Shown here piece by piece: positions 27,929 to 37,417 of a stretch of DNA of 64,000 nucleotides. Below the pieces are notes generated by a model. That model was not told the origin of the DNA. It saw only the letters and a program-made list of their open reading frames with translations, and searched no databases. Within the stretch, counting starts at the first letter, position 1. Each line of letters starts with the position of its first letter. This DNA is from Pontibacter kalidii (GTDB taxonomy: Bacteria; Bacteroidota; Bacteroidia; Cytophagales; Hymenobacteraceae): the NCBI RefSeq assembly GCF_026278245.1, contig NZ_CP111079.1, forward strand, positions 1,552,501-1,616,500, given 5' to 3'. The position numbers and the translations under genes are program-made.

Positions 27929-29113
27929 ATGTCACTTACCAAATTATACCTGGCCCCTGGCAAGGAACACTCGCTGAAGCGCCAGCACCCGTGGGTTTTC
28001 TCGGGAGCTATCCGAAAAGCAGACGGCGAGCCGGACGAAGGCGACGTAGTGGAAGTATATTCCAGTAAGCGTGAGTTCCTGGGCATGGGCCACTATGCGC
28101 CGGGCTCTATTGCCGTGCGCATCTTCTCTTTTGAGCAAACCGAGCCGGATTATACTTTCTGGAAAAGCAAGGTGCAGCAAGCCTATGCGTACCGTCAGCG
28201 CCTCGGCCTGACCGACAACCCAGACACGAATGTATACCGCCTGGTATACGCCGAGGGGGATGGTGTGCCAGGCCTAATCGTGGACTTTTACAAAGATACC
28301 GCTGTGGTGCAGACGCACACAGTTGGCATGTATAATGTGCGCGGGCATGTGGCACAGGCCCTGCAGGAGATTTATGGAGACAGACTGCGTGCTGTGTACG
28401 ACAAGAGTGCGGAATCGCTGCCGCCAAAGGGTCCGGTACAGGCGCAGAACGGCTACCTGTATGGCCAGTCGGAAGGCGGTGTGGTGGTAACCGAGAACGG
28501 CAACCAATTTTTCATTGACTGGGAGACAGGCCAGAAAACCGGCTTCTTTATAGACCAGCGCGAGAACCGCGACCTGCTGGCGCGCTACGTCCAGGACAAG
28601 TCGGTGCTGAACACCTTCTGCTATACCGGTGGCTTTTCGGTGTACGCGCTCAATGCGGGTGCCCGGGAGGTACACTCCGTGGATGTGTCGAAAAAGGCGA
28701 TCGAGCTGACGGTGAAGAACGGGGAGCTGAGCCAGGCACCGGAGAAGCATGAGGCCTTTGCCATGGATACCTTTGAGTTTCTGAAGGGCAAGGAAGATAA
28801 GTATGATGTGATCGTACTGGACCCTCCTGCTTTTGCCAAGAGTCAGAACGTGCGCCATAACGCATTGATGGGCTATAAACGCCTTAATGCGGAGGCCATG
28901 AAGAAGATAAAACCGGGCGGTATCCTGTTCACCTTCTCCTGTTCGCAGGTAGTGGACAAGTACCTGTTCAACAACACGGTGATGGCCGCTGCCATTGAGG
29001 CTGGACGCAACATCAAGGTCATGCACCACCTCTCCCAGCCTGCCGATCACCCGATTTCGATCTTTCACCCGGAAGGTGAGTATTTGAAGGGACTGGTGCT
29101 TTTTGTAGAGTAG
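27929..29113 (+). CDS. Class I SAM-dependent 23S rRNA methyltransferase (RlmI family)
   Basis: 394 residues. An N-terminal PUA domain (about 1-75, with RQHPWVFSGAI) is followed by an RlmI-like domain with EGDGVPGLIVDFY and a Rossmann methyltransferase: TGFFIDQRENR, FCYTGGFSVYAL (motif I), VHSVDVSKKA (motif II) and VLDPPAFAKSQ (motif IV). RlmI makes 5-methylcytosine at position 1962 of 23S rRNA; the exact target here is inferred. Ends at a strong bidirectional terminator. Confidence 0.92.
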   Translation: MSLTKLYLAPGKEHSLKRQHPWVFSGAIRKADGEPDEGDVVEVYSSKREFLGMGHYAPGSIAVRIFSFEQTEPDYTFWKSKVQQAYAYRQRLGLTDNPDTNVYRLVYAEGDGVPGLIVDFYKDTAVVQTHTVGMYNVRGHVAQALQEIYGDRLRAVYDKSAESLPPKGPVQAQNGYLYGQSEGGVVVTENGNQFFIDWETGQKTGFFIDQRENRDLLARYVQDKSVLNTFCYTGGFSVYALNAGAREVHSVDVSKKAIELTVKNGELSQAPEKHEAFAMDTFEFLKGKEDKYDVIVLDPPAFAKSQNVRHNALMGYKRLNAEAMKKIKPGGILFTFSCSQVVDKYLFNNTVMAAAIEAGRNIKVMHHLSQPADHPISIFHPEGEYLKGLVLFVE

Positions 29114-29140
29114 AAGTTATACTTCGATTGCTTTAAACAG

Positions 29141-29177
29141 GAGAGGCCGGAGCTGTAACGTATAGCTCCGGCCTCTC
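29141..29177. terminator. Bidirectional terminator
   Basis: GAGAGGCCGGAGCT/AGCTCCGGCCTCTC, perfect 14-bp stem and 9-base loop between convergent genes. Confidence 0.9.
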
Positions 29178-29200
29178 TTTATGCCTGTAACCTCTAATGA

Positions 29201-30601
29201 TCAGCTAATAACGAGACTCTCTTCCGGGAGTGCAGCAGGGAGCTCCATACGGATGCGCCACTCCTTGGGGTAGTAGTTGTTAAGTCGGTTTCCAATTCCC
29301 TTGGCCCAGCCCAAGGGAAGTCCTTTGTATTGTAGCAGCAGCCAGTCGTTGCCGTTGGTGCCAAGGCTGATGTCCTCTTTGCGGAGGTAGCGCAGCGCCT
29401 GCTCCAGGGGAAGGTCTGCCACCTCGAAAGCCCCTTTATGCAGGTGTTGCGAAAGAGCGAGCCCCTGCAATGGCTTTAGCTTCTTCCCTTTAATTTCTGC
29501 CAGCTCTGTGCCGGCGTAGATAACGTGCAGGTTCTGGTATACTTCATCAGCCGCCTCGAACAAACTCTCCGGTAAGGCAGAGATCACCTCGCCATACTGC
29601 AGGAAAGTATACTGCTCCGGCTGCTGCAGCCAACCCTGCACCTGCGCCTGTTCTTTTTTGCCCGCAATGGTCAATTTACACTTTTTCTTCCGGTTTTTGC
29701 CATGGCTGATGGTTTCCTCACGGCCAGCTTTCCGCATCACCGCCATAAAGAACCCTTCGCCCTGCACGCGGTGTGGGTAAAAACGATAGCCTTCCACCCC
29801 CTTCAGCTGCGAGGGGACCACGCCCCACTCCGATTGCAGTTGCAGTTTTATATTTTCGGCATCCTCCTGCTCTGCCAGCCAGGCTATGTTCGCTTCGTTC
29901 TCCTGCTCATTCCAGGTGCAGGTGCTGTAGATCAGCACTCCTCCCGGTCTGAGCGCTTCCCACACATCCATTAAGATGCGCTGCTGGCGCTGGGCGCAGA
30001 GGTTCACATTCTCCTCCGACCACTCGCCGATGGCCTGTGGATCTTTGCGGAACATGCCCTCGCCGCTGCAAGGAGCATCTACCACCACCACATCAAAAAA
30101 GTCAGATAACCTGCCAAAGTCGCGCGGGTCGTTGCTGGTGACCAGCACATTGCCGCTGCCCCACTTGGCCACGTTCTCGGCAAGTATAGAGGCCCGGCTC
30201 CGGATCACTTCATTCGAAACCAATAAACTTTCTTCTGAAAGAAGACTAGCCAGTAGGGTGGATTTTCCGCCGGGTGCGCCGCAGAGGTCGAGTACCTGCA
30301 GCGGTTCCTCCAGGTTGATTGCCTGCCGCAGGGCTTGCTCCACAAACATGGAGCTGGCTTCCTGCACATAGTAAGCGCCGGCATGTATAGCGGGGTCGAG
30401 GGTAAAGAAAGGCCGGGCGGGGAGGTAAAATCCTGTTTGGGACCACGGTACGGGCTGCAGGCCCGGCAAAGGCGCAGCTTTGGCTTTGTTGATGCGGATG
30501 CTCACAGGCGGCGCCTGCTGCAGGGCTTCCAGGAAGGTTGAAAACTCCTCCTCCCCGAGCATGCGATGCATGCGGTCTGTAAATGTCTTTGGGAATTGCA
30601 T
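29201..30601 (-). CDS. RNA m5C methyltransferase of the RsmF/NOL1-NOP2-Sun family
   Basis: 466 residues from MQFPKTFTDRMHRML. The methyltransferase core has VLDLCGAPGGKST (SAM), VVDAPCSGEGMFRK and YSTCTWNEQENE, with both family cysteines (PCSGEG and STCT). The C-terminal part matches the RsmF extra domain (LPLGWAKGIGNRLNNYYPKEWRI). Probably methylates 16S rRNA. A -7 box lies three bases before this ATG. Confidence 0.93.
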   Translation of the reverse strand: MQFPKTFTDRMHRMLGEEEFSTFLEALQQAPPVSIRINKAKAAPLPGLQPVPWSQTGFYLPARPFFTLDPAIHAGAYYVQEASSMFVEQALRQAINLEEPLQVLDLCGAPGGKSTLLASLLSEESLLVSNEVIRSRASILAENVAKWGSGNVLVTSNDPRDFGRLSDFFDVVVVDAPCSGEGMFRKDPQAIGEWSEENVNLCAQRQQRILMDVWEALRPGGVLIYSTCTWNEQENEANIAWLAEQEDAENIKLQLQSEWGVVPSQLKGVEGYRFYPHRVQGEGFFMAVMRKAGREETISHGKNRKKKCKLTIAGKKEQAQVQGWLQQPEQYTFLQYGEVISALPESLFEAADEVYQNLHVIYAGTELAEIKGKKLKPLQGLALSQHLHKGAFEVADLPLEQALRYLRKEDISLGTNGNDWLLLQYKGLPLGWAKGIGNRLNNYYPKEWRIRMELPAALPEESLVIS

Positions 30602-30604
30602 AGG

Positions 30605-30612
30605 CAAAGGTA
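30605..30612 (-). promoter_or_regulatory. -7 box directly before the RsmF-like start
   Basis: On the minus strand TACCTTTG is followed by CCT and the ATG at 30601, so the mRNA would be leaderless or nearly so. Confidence 0.5.
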
Positions 30613-30638
30613 CGCGAAAATGCACTTCCGAATGATAC

Positions 30639-31049
30639 TTATTCCTTGTTTTTAACCAAATGCAGGTAATCCTTCACTATAGGCAGGTCGGCGGGGCACC
30701 AGGTATAAATTGCCAGGTCTGCGGGCGAAACCCAGTGGTAGGCCCTGTGCTCGTGCAGTTTGATGACACCGCCAGCGTAATGGCACAGGTATGGGATCAG
30801 CTCGATCGTGTAACCCGGGTACTCGTGCACCACCGGCGTCAGGCGCTGATAGGGCTCAATGGCAAGATTCAATTCCTCCCGGATTTCGCGTACCAGACAG
30901 GCCGTCTCCGTTTCGCTTGGCTCCAGTTTGCCGCCGGGGAACTCCCACAGCAGCGCCTCGCGCATTTGCTCACTGCGTTGTGTAACCAGTACGCGGCCGT
31001 GTTGCTCCACAATCGCACAAATTACTTTAATCACTCCTTTAGAATCCAT
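30639..31049 (-). CDS. NUDIX hydrolase (MutT-like)
   Basis: 136 residues from MDSKGVIKVICAIVEQ; six extra codons upstream are unsupported. The Nudix box reads GGKLEPSETETACLVREI followed by REEL, a full match to Gx5Ex7REUxEExGU. The N-terminal VICAIVEQHGRVLVTQR and the size resemble 8-oxo-dGTP/CTP pyrophosphohydrolases of the MutT/NudG group, which clean the nucleotide pool. Substrate is not certain. About 40 bp from the RsmF-like gene on the same strand. Confidence 0.92.
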   Translation of the reverse strand: MDSKGVIKVICAIVEQHGRVLVTQRSEQMREALLWEFPGGKLEPSETETACLVREIREELNLAIEPYQRLTPVVHEYPGYTIELIPYLCHYAGGVIKLHEHRAYHWVSPADLAIYTWCPADLPIVKDYLHLVKNKE

Positions 31050-31106
31050 GTAAATGCAAAATAACAAATAGAGAAAGTCTGCTTCCTCCAGCTTAAGTTA
31101 AAAAGG

Positions 31107-32096
31107 CTAGGAACCGAACAGCAGCTGCGGCTCATACTTGTAGAACAGGTAGCCGAGCACGAGGGGCACCGCCAGGTTGGCCAGGTGCGACAGGTCCTGG
31201 TCGGCAAGCCCGAAGTACACCACCTGTACCAGAAAAATATGGTACGAGGCCTTGCCCAACTCCGCCAGCAACCGCAGTGGGATAAAATTAGAGAAGTTAG
31301 GCAGCAGTTTAATGGCCAGCCACACCAGCAGGGCCGCATAGCCAAAGGTGAACAGTTGCTGGGTCTGCCAGGCCGGCCTCATTACACTTTCCAGCTTCAG
31401 TTCGCCATACTGCAGCAAGTATAAATTAACAGCCGCCATGCTGCCCAGCCCTGCCAGTAGTATAAAATCCCGCCATCGGAACGGCTCCCAAACCAGCCTG
31501 GAGAGCCAAAGACCAAAGGCAATGGCACTGAAGTAGCGCGGAAAAGCGGCGTCGTAGAGGTAGCTGTTGTCCTCAAAGTAGGCGAACTGCGCCGCCCATA
31601 CCTGAAAGGCCGCCTCCAGTAGCACCAGCACCAGGGTGGTAAGCAAGGGTTTACGGCTAAAGCCATAGCCGATCAGGGGCAGCAGCAGCACAGACTGCAG
31701 CAGCATGGTGATGAAATAATTGCCGCGCCCCGTTACCGGCAGCACACCCACCCAGGTATAAGCGCCAAACGCCAGCACCCTCTCCCCTTGCAGCCACTCC
31801 CAAAGCAGGCCCACGAGTATGGAAAGTAAGAATATGATGATGAACGGGACGAGGATTCGGGCGGCCTTCTTCGTGAAATACCTGCGGGTATAGAGCTGTT
31901 GCAGGTGCTGGGTTTTGTTTCGGGTAGATAGACCCAGGTTTAACCCCATCACCACCAGGAAGAGCGGCACCGCCTGCCAGATATGAAAGATGGCATAATG
32001 CTCCTCCAGTTCCTTGCGCGTCAGCGAATGCAGCAGGAGCACCGCCACAATGGCTACTCCCTTCACTACGTCTATCTGCTGTAGGTGCTGCTTCAT
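31107..32096 (-). CDS. Acyltransferase 3 family membrane protein
   Basis: 329 residues from MKQHLQQIDVVKGVAIVAVL; the ORF is open 28 codons further upstream. Around ten hydrophobic segments, a conserved N-terminal His in VLLLHSL, and the FPRYFSAIAFGLWLSRL motif fit the acyltransferase-3 family, which O-acylates surface polysaccharides or related molecules. Substrate unknown. Confidence 0.85.
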   Translation of the reverse strand: MKQHLQQIDVVKGVAIVAVLLLHSLTRKELEEHYAIFHIWQAVPLFLVVMGLNLGLSTRNKTQHLQQLYTRRYFTKKAARILVPFIIIFLLSILVGLLWEWLQGERVLAFGAYTWVGVLPVTGRGNYFITMLLQSVLLLPLIGYGFSRKPLLTTLVLVLLEAAFQVWAAQFAYFEDNSYLYDAAFPRYFSAIAFGLWLSRLVWEPFRWRDFILLAGLGSMAAVNLYLLQYGELKLESVMRPAWQTQQLFTFGYAALLVWLAIKLLPNFSNFIPLRLLAELGKASYHIFLVQVVYFGLADQDLSHLANLAVPLVLGYLFYKYEPQLLFGS

Positions 32097-32231
32097 GGAT
32101 GGTAAGGCGCGGGTGCTAGCCGGCTCATTTTCAGGGGGTGCTCGTTTTATTAATCCTTGTAACTTTTTGTGCCTGTACATCCTTAACCTGTCAAATCAAG
32201 TATAATGAATTGCACCGTTATAAGCTGATAC

Positions 32232-32738
32232 ATGCAGATAAGCCTGAATTATAGGTTTCTGGTAATGCTCGCAGCCATACTAGCTTTCGCTTCCGTGATA
32301 CTTAGCATGGCGCTTTCGCTCCTGTTGTGGCTGCCGCACGAGCAACTTCCGCTCTGGGGGCAACAGAGCGTTGCCATGCATCTGTACGTCTTTAGCTTTG
32401 TCTCCGGCTTTATGCTTGGATGGTTCTCTACCAGGGCTACGCGTTGGGCGCTTCGCAGCGGCAAGGTGCAGCCGCTGCACTGGCACCTCAAAAGCCAGAC
32501 CCTGATTGACAGGCTGCCTTCCAAAACGTTTAACCGCGCGTTTATGTTTGCCCTTGCCGGGTTTTCAATAGCTGCTATCCTGGTGCTCCTCCTGGAGTTG
32601 CTGGAGCTGCATTACATCCCTTTCGCTGATTTCCAGCTGCTTTCGGGCATGTACAGCATCTGTTTTTCGATAGCTATTACCGCTATGGCTGTCTACCGGG
32701 CACTGGGCGATAGTATCGTGGGCCATTCCAAAGTATAA
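32232..32738 (+). CDS. Four-helix membrane protein of unknown function
   Basis: 168 residues with four hydrophobic segments (about 8-33, 48-67, 103-125, 133-157) and no motif I recognise. The stop codon itself lies in an AAGTATA word (AAA GTA TAA), right before the terminator. Monocistronic. Confidence 0.7.
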   Translation: MQISLNYRFLVMLAAILAFASVILSMALSLLLWLPHEQLPLWGQQSVAMHLYVFSFVSGFMLGWFSTRATRWALRSGKVQPLHWHLKSQTLIDRLPSKTFNRAFMFALAGFSIAAILVLLLELLELHYIPFADFQLLSGMYSICFSIAITAMAVYRALGDSIVGHSKV

Positions 32739-32742
32739 AAAA

Positions 32743-32765
32743 AGCACACCTGGTACAGGTGTGCT
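32743..32765. terminator. Convergent terminator
   Basis: AGCACACCTG/CAGGTGTGCT with loop GTA; A7 run on the left side, preceded by AAGTATA. Confidence 0.85.
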
Positions 32766-32784
32766 CCCTTTTCAATCCCGGCTG

Positions 32785-33774
32785 TTACCTAAATTTATCC
32801 TTCAGTATCTCAAATTCTACTGCCGGCGATATGCGCTCATAGAGGATATGGTACACAGCTGTTGTAATCGGCATGTCCACTCTGAGAATTTTGTTGACCT
32901 CATAGATGCTCTGCACGGCGTAATAACCCTCGGCTACCATGTTCATCTCCACCTGCGCCGATTTTACGGTATACCCCCGGCCAATCATGTTCCCGAACGT
33001 GCGGTTGCGGCTGAACTGGGAGTAAGCCGTCACCAGCAAATCGCCCAGATAGGCGGAGCCGTTCAGGGCCCGGTGCATTGGCATGATAGCATCCAGGAAG
33101 CGCTCGATCTCAAACATGGCGTTGGAGACCAACACCGCCTGAAAATTGTCGCCGTAGTTCTGGCCACGGGCAATGCCGCAGGCCAGGGCGATGATATTCT
33201 TCATCACGGCGCAATATTCGATGCCGTCGAGGTCATCCAGGGGGTTTGCCTTTACATAGCGGTTGCGCAGCAGCTCGCAAAAGCGCTCGGCTGTGGCCAT
33301 GTTATGGGAGCCGATGGTGAGGTACGACTGCTTCTCCAACGCCACCTCCTCGGCGTGGCAGGGGCCGGCAATCACCAGCAGGTCCTGGTCCGGCACCGCG
33401 TACGTATGCTTCACATAGTCCGTGATGAGCACATTCTCCTTCGGGATCATGCCTTTGATGGCGGAGACGACTACTTTCCCGGCAAAGGCATCCACCGGTA
33501 AAGCGGCAAGTGCCAGCTGCACGAATGCGGCTGGCACTGCTAGTATCACCCAATCCGAGGAAGCAACGGCTGCCTGTATGTCTGTGGATGGTTTAACGTA
33601 ATTCAGGTCAAACGACACCTGGCTAAGGTAGCGCGGGTTGTGTCTGAAGTTGATCAGGTGCTGTACATCGCTCTCGCTGCGCATCCACCAGTTTACCTGT
33701 GATTTATTCTCTGAGAGGATTTTAACCAGAGCTGTTGCCCAGCTTCCCCCTCCCAGTACTGCTACTTTTTCCAA
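32785..33774 (-). CDS. gpsA: NAD(P)H-dependent glycerol-3-phosphate dehydrogenase
   Basis: 329 residues. The dinucleotide site LGGGSWATAL is at the N-terminus, followed by WVILAVPAAFV, SAIKGM, IAGPCHAEEVA, and the C-terminal catalytic region with AVMKNIIALACGIA (Lys) and SAYLGDLLVTAYS. Makes sn-glycerol 3-phosphate for phospholipid synthesis. It starts only 4 bp downstream of the adaptor gene on the same strand. Confidence 0.95.
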   Translation of the reverse strand: MEKVAVLGGGSWATALVKILSENKSQVNWWMRSESDVQHLINFRHNPRYLSQVSFDLNYVKPSTDIQAAVASSDWVILAVPAAFVQLALAALPVDAFAGKVVVSAIKGMIPKENVLITDYVKHTYAVPDQDLLVIAGPCHAEEVALEKQSYLTIGSHNMATAERFCELLRNRYVKANPLDDLDGIEYCAVMKNIIALACGIARGQNYGDNFQAVLVSNAMFEIERFLDAIMPMHRALNGSAYLGDLLVTAYSQFSRNRTFGNMIGRGYTVKSAQVEMNMVAEGYYAVQSIYEVNKILRVDMPITTAVYHILYERISPAVEFEILKDKFR

Positions 33775-33778
33775 TCTG

Positions 33779-35176
33779 TTAGTTATCTTTTGTATCTGCG
33801 GCTATGGCCTGCTTGTTGAGCGATTTCTCATCCTTCACCGCTACCTTGGCACCATTCTCCAGTGTCTTCGAAACGGCTCTGAACGGTCCCGCCACCACTC
33901 TCTGTCCTGGCTTAACGCCGCCTAGTATCTCAATGTTTTCAAAATCGCTGATGCCGGTTTTCACCTTGGTCGATTTTACGGTGTTGGAGGCTTCATCGTA
34001 TACAAAAACAACCTCATCTACCTGTGCCGGAGCCTGCTGCTGTTGGTTCTGTTCCTGGTTTTGCGGGCCATCCTCCTCTTCTTCCGCTTCCTGCGGCTTT
34101 TCAGCGCCTCCGGCGTTGGCGGAACGGGTTGTAACAGCCGACAAAGGTACAGATAAAACATTAGACTTCCGCTCCGTGATAATGTCCACGGAGGCTGTCA
34201 TGCCGGGGCGAAACGGCCGGGCCGAAGTGCCACGCAGGTGGTCGTAGGAGTCATTTAACAGGCGGATGCGTACCTCAAACTCGGTCACTGCTTCCAGGGT
34301 GGTGGCATCCTTGGCCGTGTTGGCAATGGCCGTCACTACGCCTCTGAATTTCTCGTCGCGGCTGGCATAGGAGTCTACTTCCACCTCCACAGAGTCGTTC
34401 AGGGCCACGCGGATGATGTCGTTCTCGTTCACGTTCACACGCACCTCCATGTTGTTGAGGTTGGCAATGCGCATGATCTCGGTGCCGGCCATCTGCGAAG
34501 TACCCACCACGCGCTCGCCCTGCTCTACGTTGAGCTTGGAAACAGTTCCGCTCACCGGGGCATAGATCGTGGTTTTGTTCAGATTCTCGCGGGCATCCTT
34601 CAAGGAGGCCTGGGCGTTCTGCACATTGTACTCGGAGGCCCTCACGCTCTGGCGCGCCGACTCCACCTCTGCCTTAGCGGCCAGGTAATTGGCCTCTATC
34701 TGCTGCCACTCCGACTGCGAAATTACTTTTTGCTCGAACAGCGGCTGGTTGCGCTTGTAATTCTGCTCCACCTGCGCAAAGTTCGCCTGCGACTGAGACA
34801 GCCTGGCCCTGGCCTGCGCCAGGTTAGCACGCTGCGTGTTCACCGAGGCCTGCTGTGCGTCCACCATGGACTGGTAGTTGTCGGGGCGGATGCGGAGTAA
34901 CAACTGGCCTTTCACAACAGAGTCACCCTCCTCCACATTCAGTTCGATGATCTCTCCGGAAACGTCGGGGCTTATCTTTACTTCTGTTTCCGGCTGCACC
35001 TTACCTGATGCGCTCACTTTTTCAACGATATCAGTAGGTTTAGCCTCCGCCAACACCACTTCAATGCCTTCTTCTTCGCCTATCCAGCCCGATTTTTTTG
35101 CTACAACAATAAATACCACCAGCAGTACCAGTACACCGACCAGGATGGGGATCAGCTTTGATTTTTTCTTAGCCAT
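33779..35176 (-). CDS. Periplasmic adaptor (membrane fusion) protein, HlyD/MacA type
   Basis: 465 residues. One N-terminal membrane helix (about 6-25), a biotinyl-lipoyl half (VSASGKVQPETEVKISPDVSGEI), a long coiled-coil hairpin (about 105-205), the second lipoyl half (TTIYAPVSGTVSKLNVEQGE), then barrel domains and a low-complexity E/Q-rich insert near 380. It links an inner-membrane transporter to TolC. The TolC-like gene is 6 bp upstream, but neither pump subunit is adjacent. Confidence 0.9.
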   Translation of the reverse strand: MAKKKSKLIPILVGVLVLLVVFIVVAKKSGWIGEEEGIEVVLAEAKPTDIVEKVSASGKVQPETEVKISPDVSGEIIELNVEEGDSVVKGQLLLRIRPDNYQSMVDAQQASVNTQRANLAQARARLSQSQANFAQVEQNYKRNQPLFEQKVISQSEWQQIEANYLAAKAEVESARQSVRASEYNVQNAQASLKDARENLNKTTIYAPVSGTVSKLNVEQGERVVGTSQMAGTEIMRIANLNNMEVRVNVNENDIIRVALNDSVEVEVDSYASRDEKFRGVVTAIANTAKDATTLEAVTEFEVRIRLLNDSYDHLRGTSARPFRPGMTASVDIITERKSNVLSVPLSAVTTRSANAGGAEKPQEAEEEEDGPQNQEQNQQQQAPAQVDEVVFVYDEASNTVKSTKVKTGISDFENIEILGGVKPGQRVVAGPFRAVSKTLENGAKVAVKDEKSLNKQAIAADTKDN

Positions 35177-35182
35177 AGTTGT

Positions 35183-36643
35183 TTAGAAAGAGATGTCATT
35201 GCCCTGGTAGAAATCCAGGACCTTAAGTTTAAACGTGTATTCATACTTGGCCTGCGACAGGTTAGATTGCGCAGCACGGAACGTGTTGGCAATGATGTTA
35301 AAGTCCACCGTGTTGATCACACCTGCATTTAACCGTAATTGTGCGTTGCTGTAGTTCTTTTCAGCTGCCCGCAGTTGTTCTTTGGCAGCTGCATACCTGC
35401 GCTGCGCAGCTACGGCATCCACATAGGCCTGCTCGATGGTCTGGCGCAGGTTGTTGCGGGCAATGTCCGCGTTTATCTGCGCATCCTGTTGCTGTAGCTT
35501 GGCGCGTTGTACATTGCTGCGAACCTGAAAACCATTGAAGATGGGAACCTGCAGCGAAAAGCCAAAGCCCTTGCCTACCCCATCCTTGAGCTGATCGAAG
35601 TATTCATAGGGCTCCCTTCTGAACGAAGTGGAGGGCGAGTAAACCACAAAAGGAACCGTGCCCTCAGAGTCGAGGAAACCGATAGGGGTTTCCTGCAAGG
35701 GGCCTGTTACAGGAAAACGGAAATCCCGGGCACTGGAGTAGAAAGTATTCAGGCTGCCAAACATGGACAGGCGCGGGTAATAGGCTCCCCGGGCAACATC
35801 CAGGGCCTTTGCGGCACTTAGGATACGCAGATCAGCGGCCTTTATAGCCGGCAGCGTCTGAACCGCCACATCGTATACCTGGTCCCCGCTTAACAGCACA
35901 GGGTCCTGGTCCGGCTCTGGGATCTGGGGTATCTCGATCTGGAACTCCTGCGAGGCGGGCAGGTTCAGCAACTGCATCAACGCCAGCCTGGAGATTTCCC
36001 GCTGGTTCTCAGCGTTTATAAGCTCCAGCTCATCGGCAGCCAACTGCGACTCCAGGTCCAGTACGGAGTTCTCCGCCACACTCCCAGCCTCGAAAAGAAT
36101 CCTCGTGCGTTCGAGCTGCTGTTTTGTCAGTTCCCGTGTCTGCTGCGCTATCTTGATCAGCTCGTTAGCGAAAAGTATGTTCAGGTAGGAGGTGACAATT
36201 TGTATGGTGATGTCGTTCTGTGCCGAGAGCACCTCCTGCTCCACAGCCTGCAGCTCCAGCTCGTTTTGCTTGATGGAGTTTATTTGCTGAAACCCCATGA
36301 ACAACGGCACAGAGGCGCTGAGCTGGAAATTGTTTGTCTGGCTTTGTTCCGAGCGCAGGTCCGAGGTGGTCGGGTCTACGTAAGTACCATAGTTGAAATT
36401 ATAGGAGGAGCTTCCATTTATGGAGGGCAGCCGGCTGAACCTGGCCTGCTTCAGGTCCGTTTCAGAAAGGCCCCGGCTCAGTTTGGTTCGCCGCACCTGC
36501 AGGTTGTTGACGTTGGCATACTCCACCGCTTCCTGCAGCGTCCACACGCCATCACCGGTCGGGTCCTGCTGGGCCCAGGCGCCAGAGGCGCCAGCCAGCG
36601 AAAAACCCATAGCCAGCAACAAGCTTTTAGTTGTTCTCTTCAT
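35183..36643 (-). CDS. TolC family outer membrane efflux protein
   Basis: 486 residues from MKRTTKSLLLAMGFSLAGAS with cleavage near AWAQ. Two OEP repeats of long helices and short barrel strands are visible; each repeat shows N-rich NV-NLQVRR and NPTIKA-like starts. It would form the trimeric outer-membrane channel with the adjoining adaptor. It begins 19 bp from the end of sdaAB. Confidence 0.92.
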   Translation of the reverse strand: MKRTTKSLLLAMGFSLAGASGAWAQQDPTGDGVWTLQEAVEYANVNNLQVRRTKLSRGLSETDLKQARFSRLPSINGSSSYNFNYGTYVDPTTSDLRSEQSQTNNFQLSASVPLFMGFQQINSIKQNELELQAVEQEVLSAQNDITIQIVTSYLNILFANELIKIAQQTRELTKQQLERTRILFEAGSVAENSVLDLESQLAADELELINAENQREISRLALMQLLNLPASQEFQIEIPQIPEPDQDPVLLSGDQVYDVAVQTLPAIKAADLRILSAAKALDVARGAYYPRLSMFGSLNTFYSSARDFRFPVTGPLQETPIGFLDSEGTVPFVVYSPSTSFRREPYEYFDQLKDGVGKGFGFSLQVPIFNGFQVRSNVQRAKLQQQDAQINADIARNNLRQTIEQAYVDAVAAQRRYAAAKEQLRAAEKNYSNAQLRLNAGVINTVDFNIIANTFRAAQSNLSQAKYEYTFKLKVLDFYQGNDISF

Positions 36644-36662
36644 AGATTTATAGATACTTCTC

Positions 36663-37340
36663 TTATAGGTCAATATTCGGAATATAGACAACGTGCTGTA
36701 CCCAGCTGAGCTGTTTGAGGTACTCCAAGGTAATCGGTTTTATGCCGGAGTCCATCTCTATGAACTGGCGTGCCCGCTCATGTTTTCCCTTTCGGCTCAC
36801 GCTCATGGTGGCAATGTTGCAGTCGTCATGCGCCAAAATGGAGGCGATGAAGGCAATGCTCCCCTTTTTGTCTTCGGCGTCAATAATCAAAGTGTGGAGG
36901 TTAGCAGAGAAGCTGGCGGTAAAGCCGTCTACCTCCACAATCTGAATTACGCCTCCCCCGCGGCTTTGCCCGATCACCTCCACCTCACGCTCCCCGGCCT
37001 TCAGGTTGAGCTTAATGGTGTTCGGGTGCATGGTAGAGGCATTCCCAACAGAGCGGAAGCTATACTTCAGCCCGCGCTCCCTGGCATGGTCAAACGCTTC
37101 TTTAATGCGCTTGTCGTCCGTTTTAAAGTCCAGCAGGCCGGCTACGATGGCGCGGTCGCTTCCGTGGCCCTCATAGGTGCGGGCAAAGGAGTTGTAAAAG
37201 GTGATGACTGCCTCCTCCGGGGCGGTGCCCAGGATACGGATGGCAGCTCTGGCAATACGTACCACCCCAGCCGTATGCGAACTGGATGGCCCTATCATCA
37301 CTGGCCCGATCATGTCAAAAACACTACTTTTCTCAGCCAT
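36663..37340 (-). CDS. sdaAB: L-serine ammonia-lyase, iron-sulfur-dependent, beta subunit
   Basis: 225 residues. The N-terminal FDMIGPVMIGPSSSHTAG is the beta-subunit signature, and an ACT domain occupies the C-terminal 80 residues (LHTLIIDAEDKKGSIAFIAS). With an alpha subunit carrying the Fe-S cluster, it converts serine to pyruvate and ammonia. The alpha gene is not adjacent. A -7 box (37361-37368) lies 20 bases before the ATG. Confidence 0.93.
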   Translation of the reverse strand: MAEKSSVFDMIGPVMIGPSSSHTAGVVRIARAAIRILGTAPEEAVITFYNSFARTYEGHGSDRAIVAGLLDFKTDDKRIKEAFDHARERGLKYSFRSVGNASTMHPNTIKLNLKAGEREVEVIGQSRGGGVIQIVEVDGFTASFSANLHTLIIDAEDKKGSIAFIASILAHDDCNIATMSVSRKGKHERARQFIEMDSGIKPITLEYLKQLSWVQHVVYIPNIDL

Positions 37341-37360
37341 ACGCTCAATATCGTGAAAAC

Positions 37361-37368
37361 CAAATTTA
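37361..37368 (-). promoter_or_regulatory. -7 promoter box of sdaAB
   Basis: TAAATTTG on the minus strand matches TAnnTTTG. Confidence 0.45.
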
Positions 37369-37417
37369 GCAATTATGTGGCAGCTTTGCGCTATTCCGGG
37401 TTTAATTTAGCCTTATT

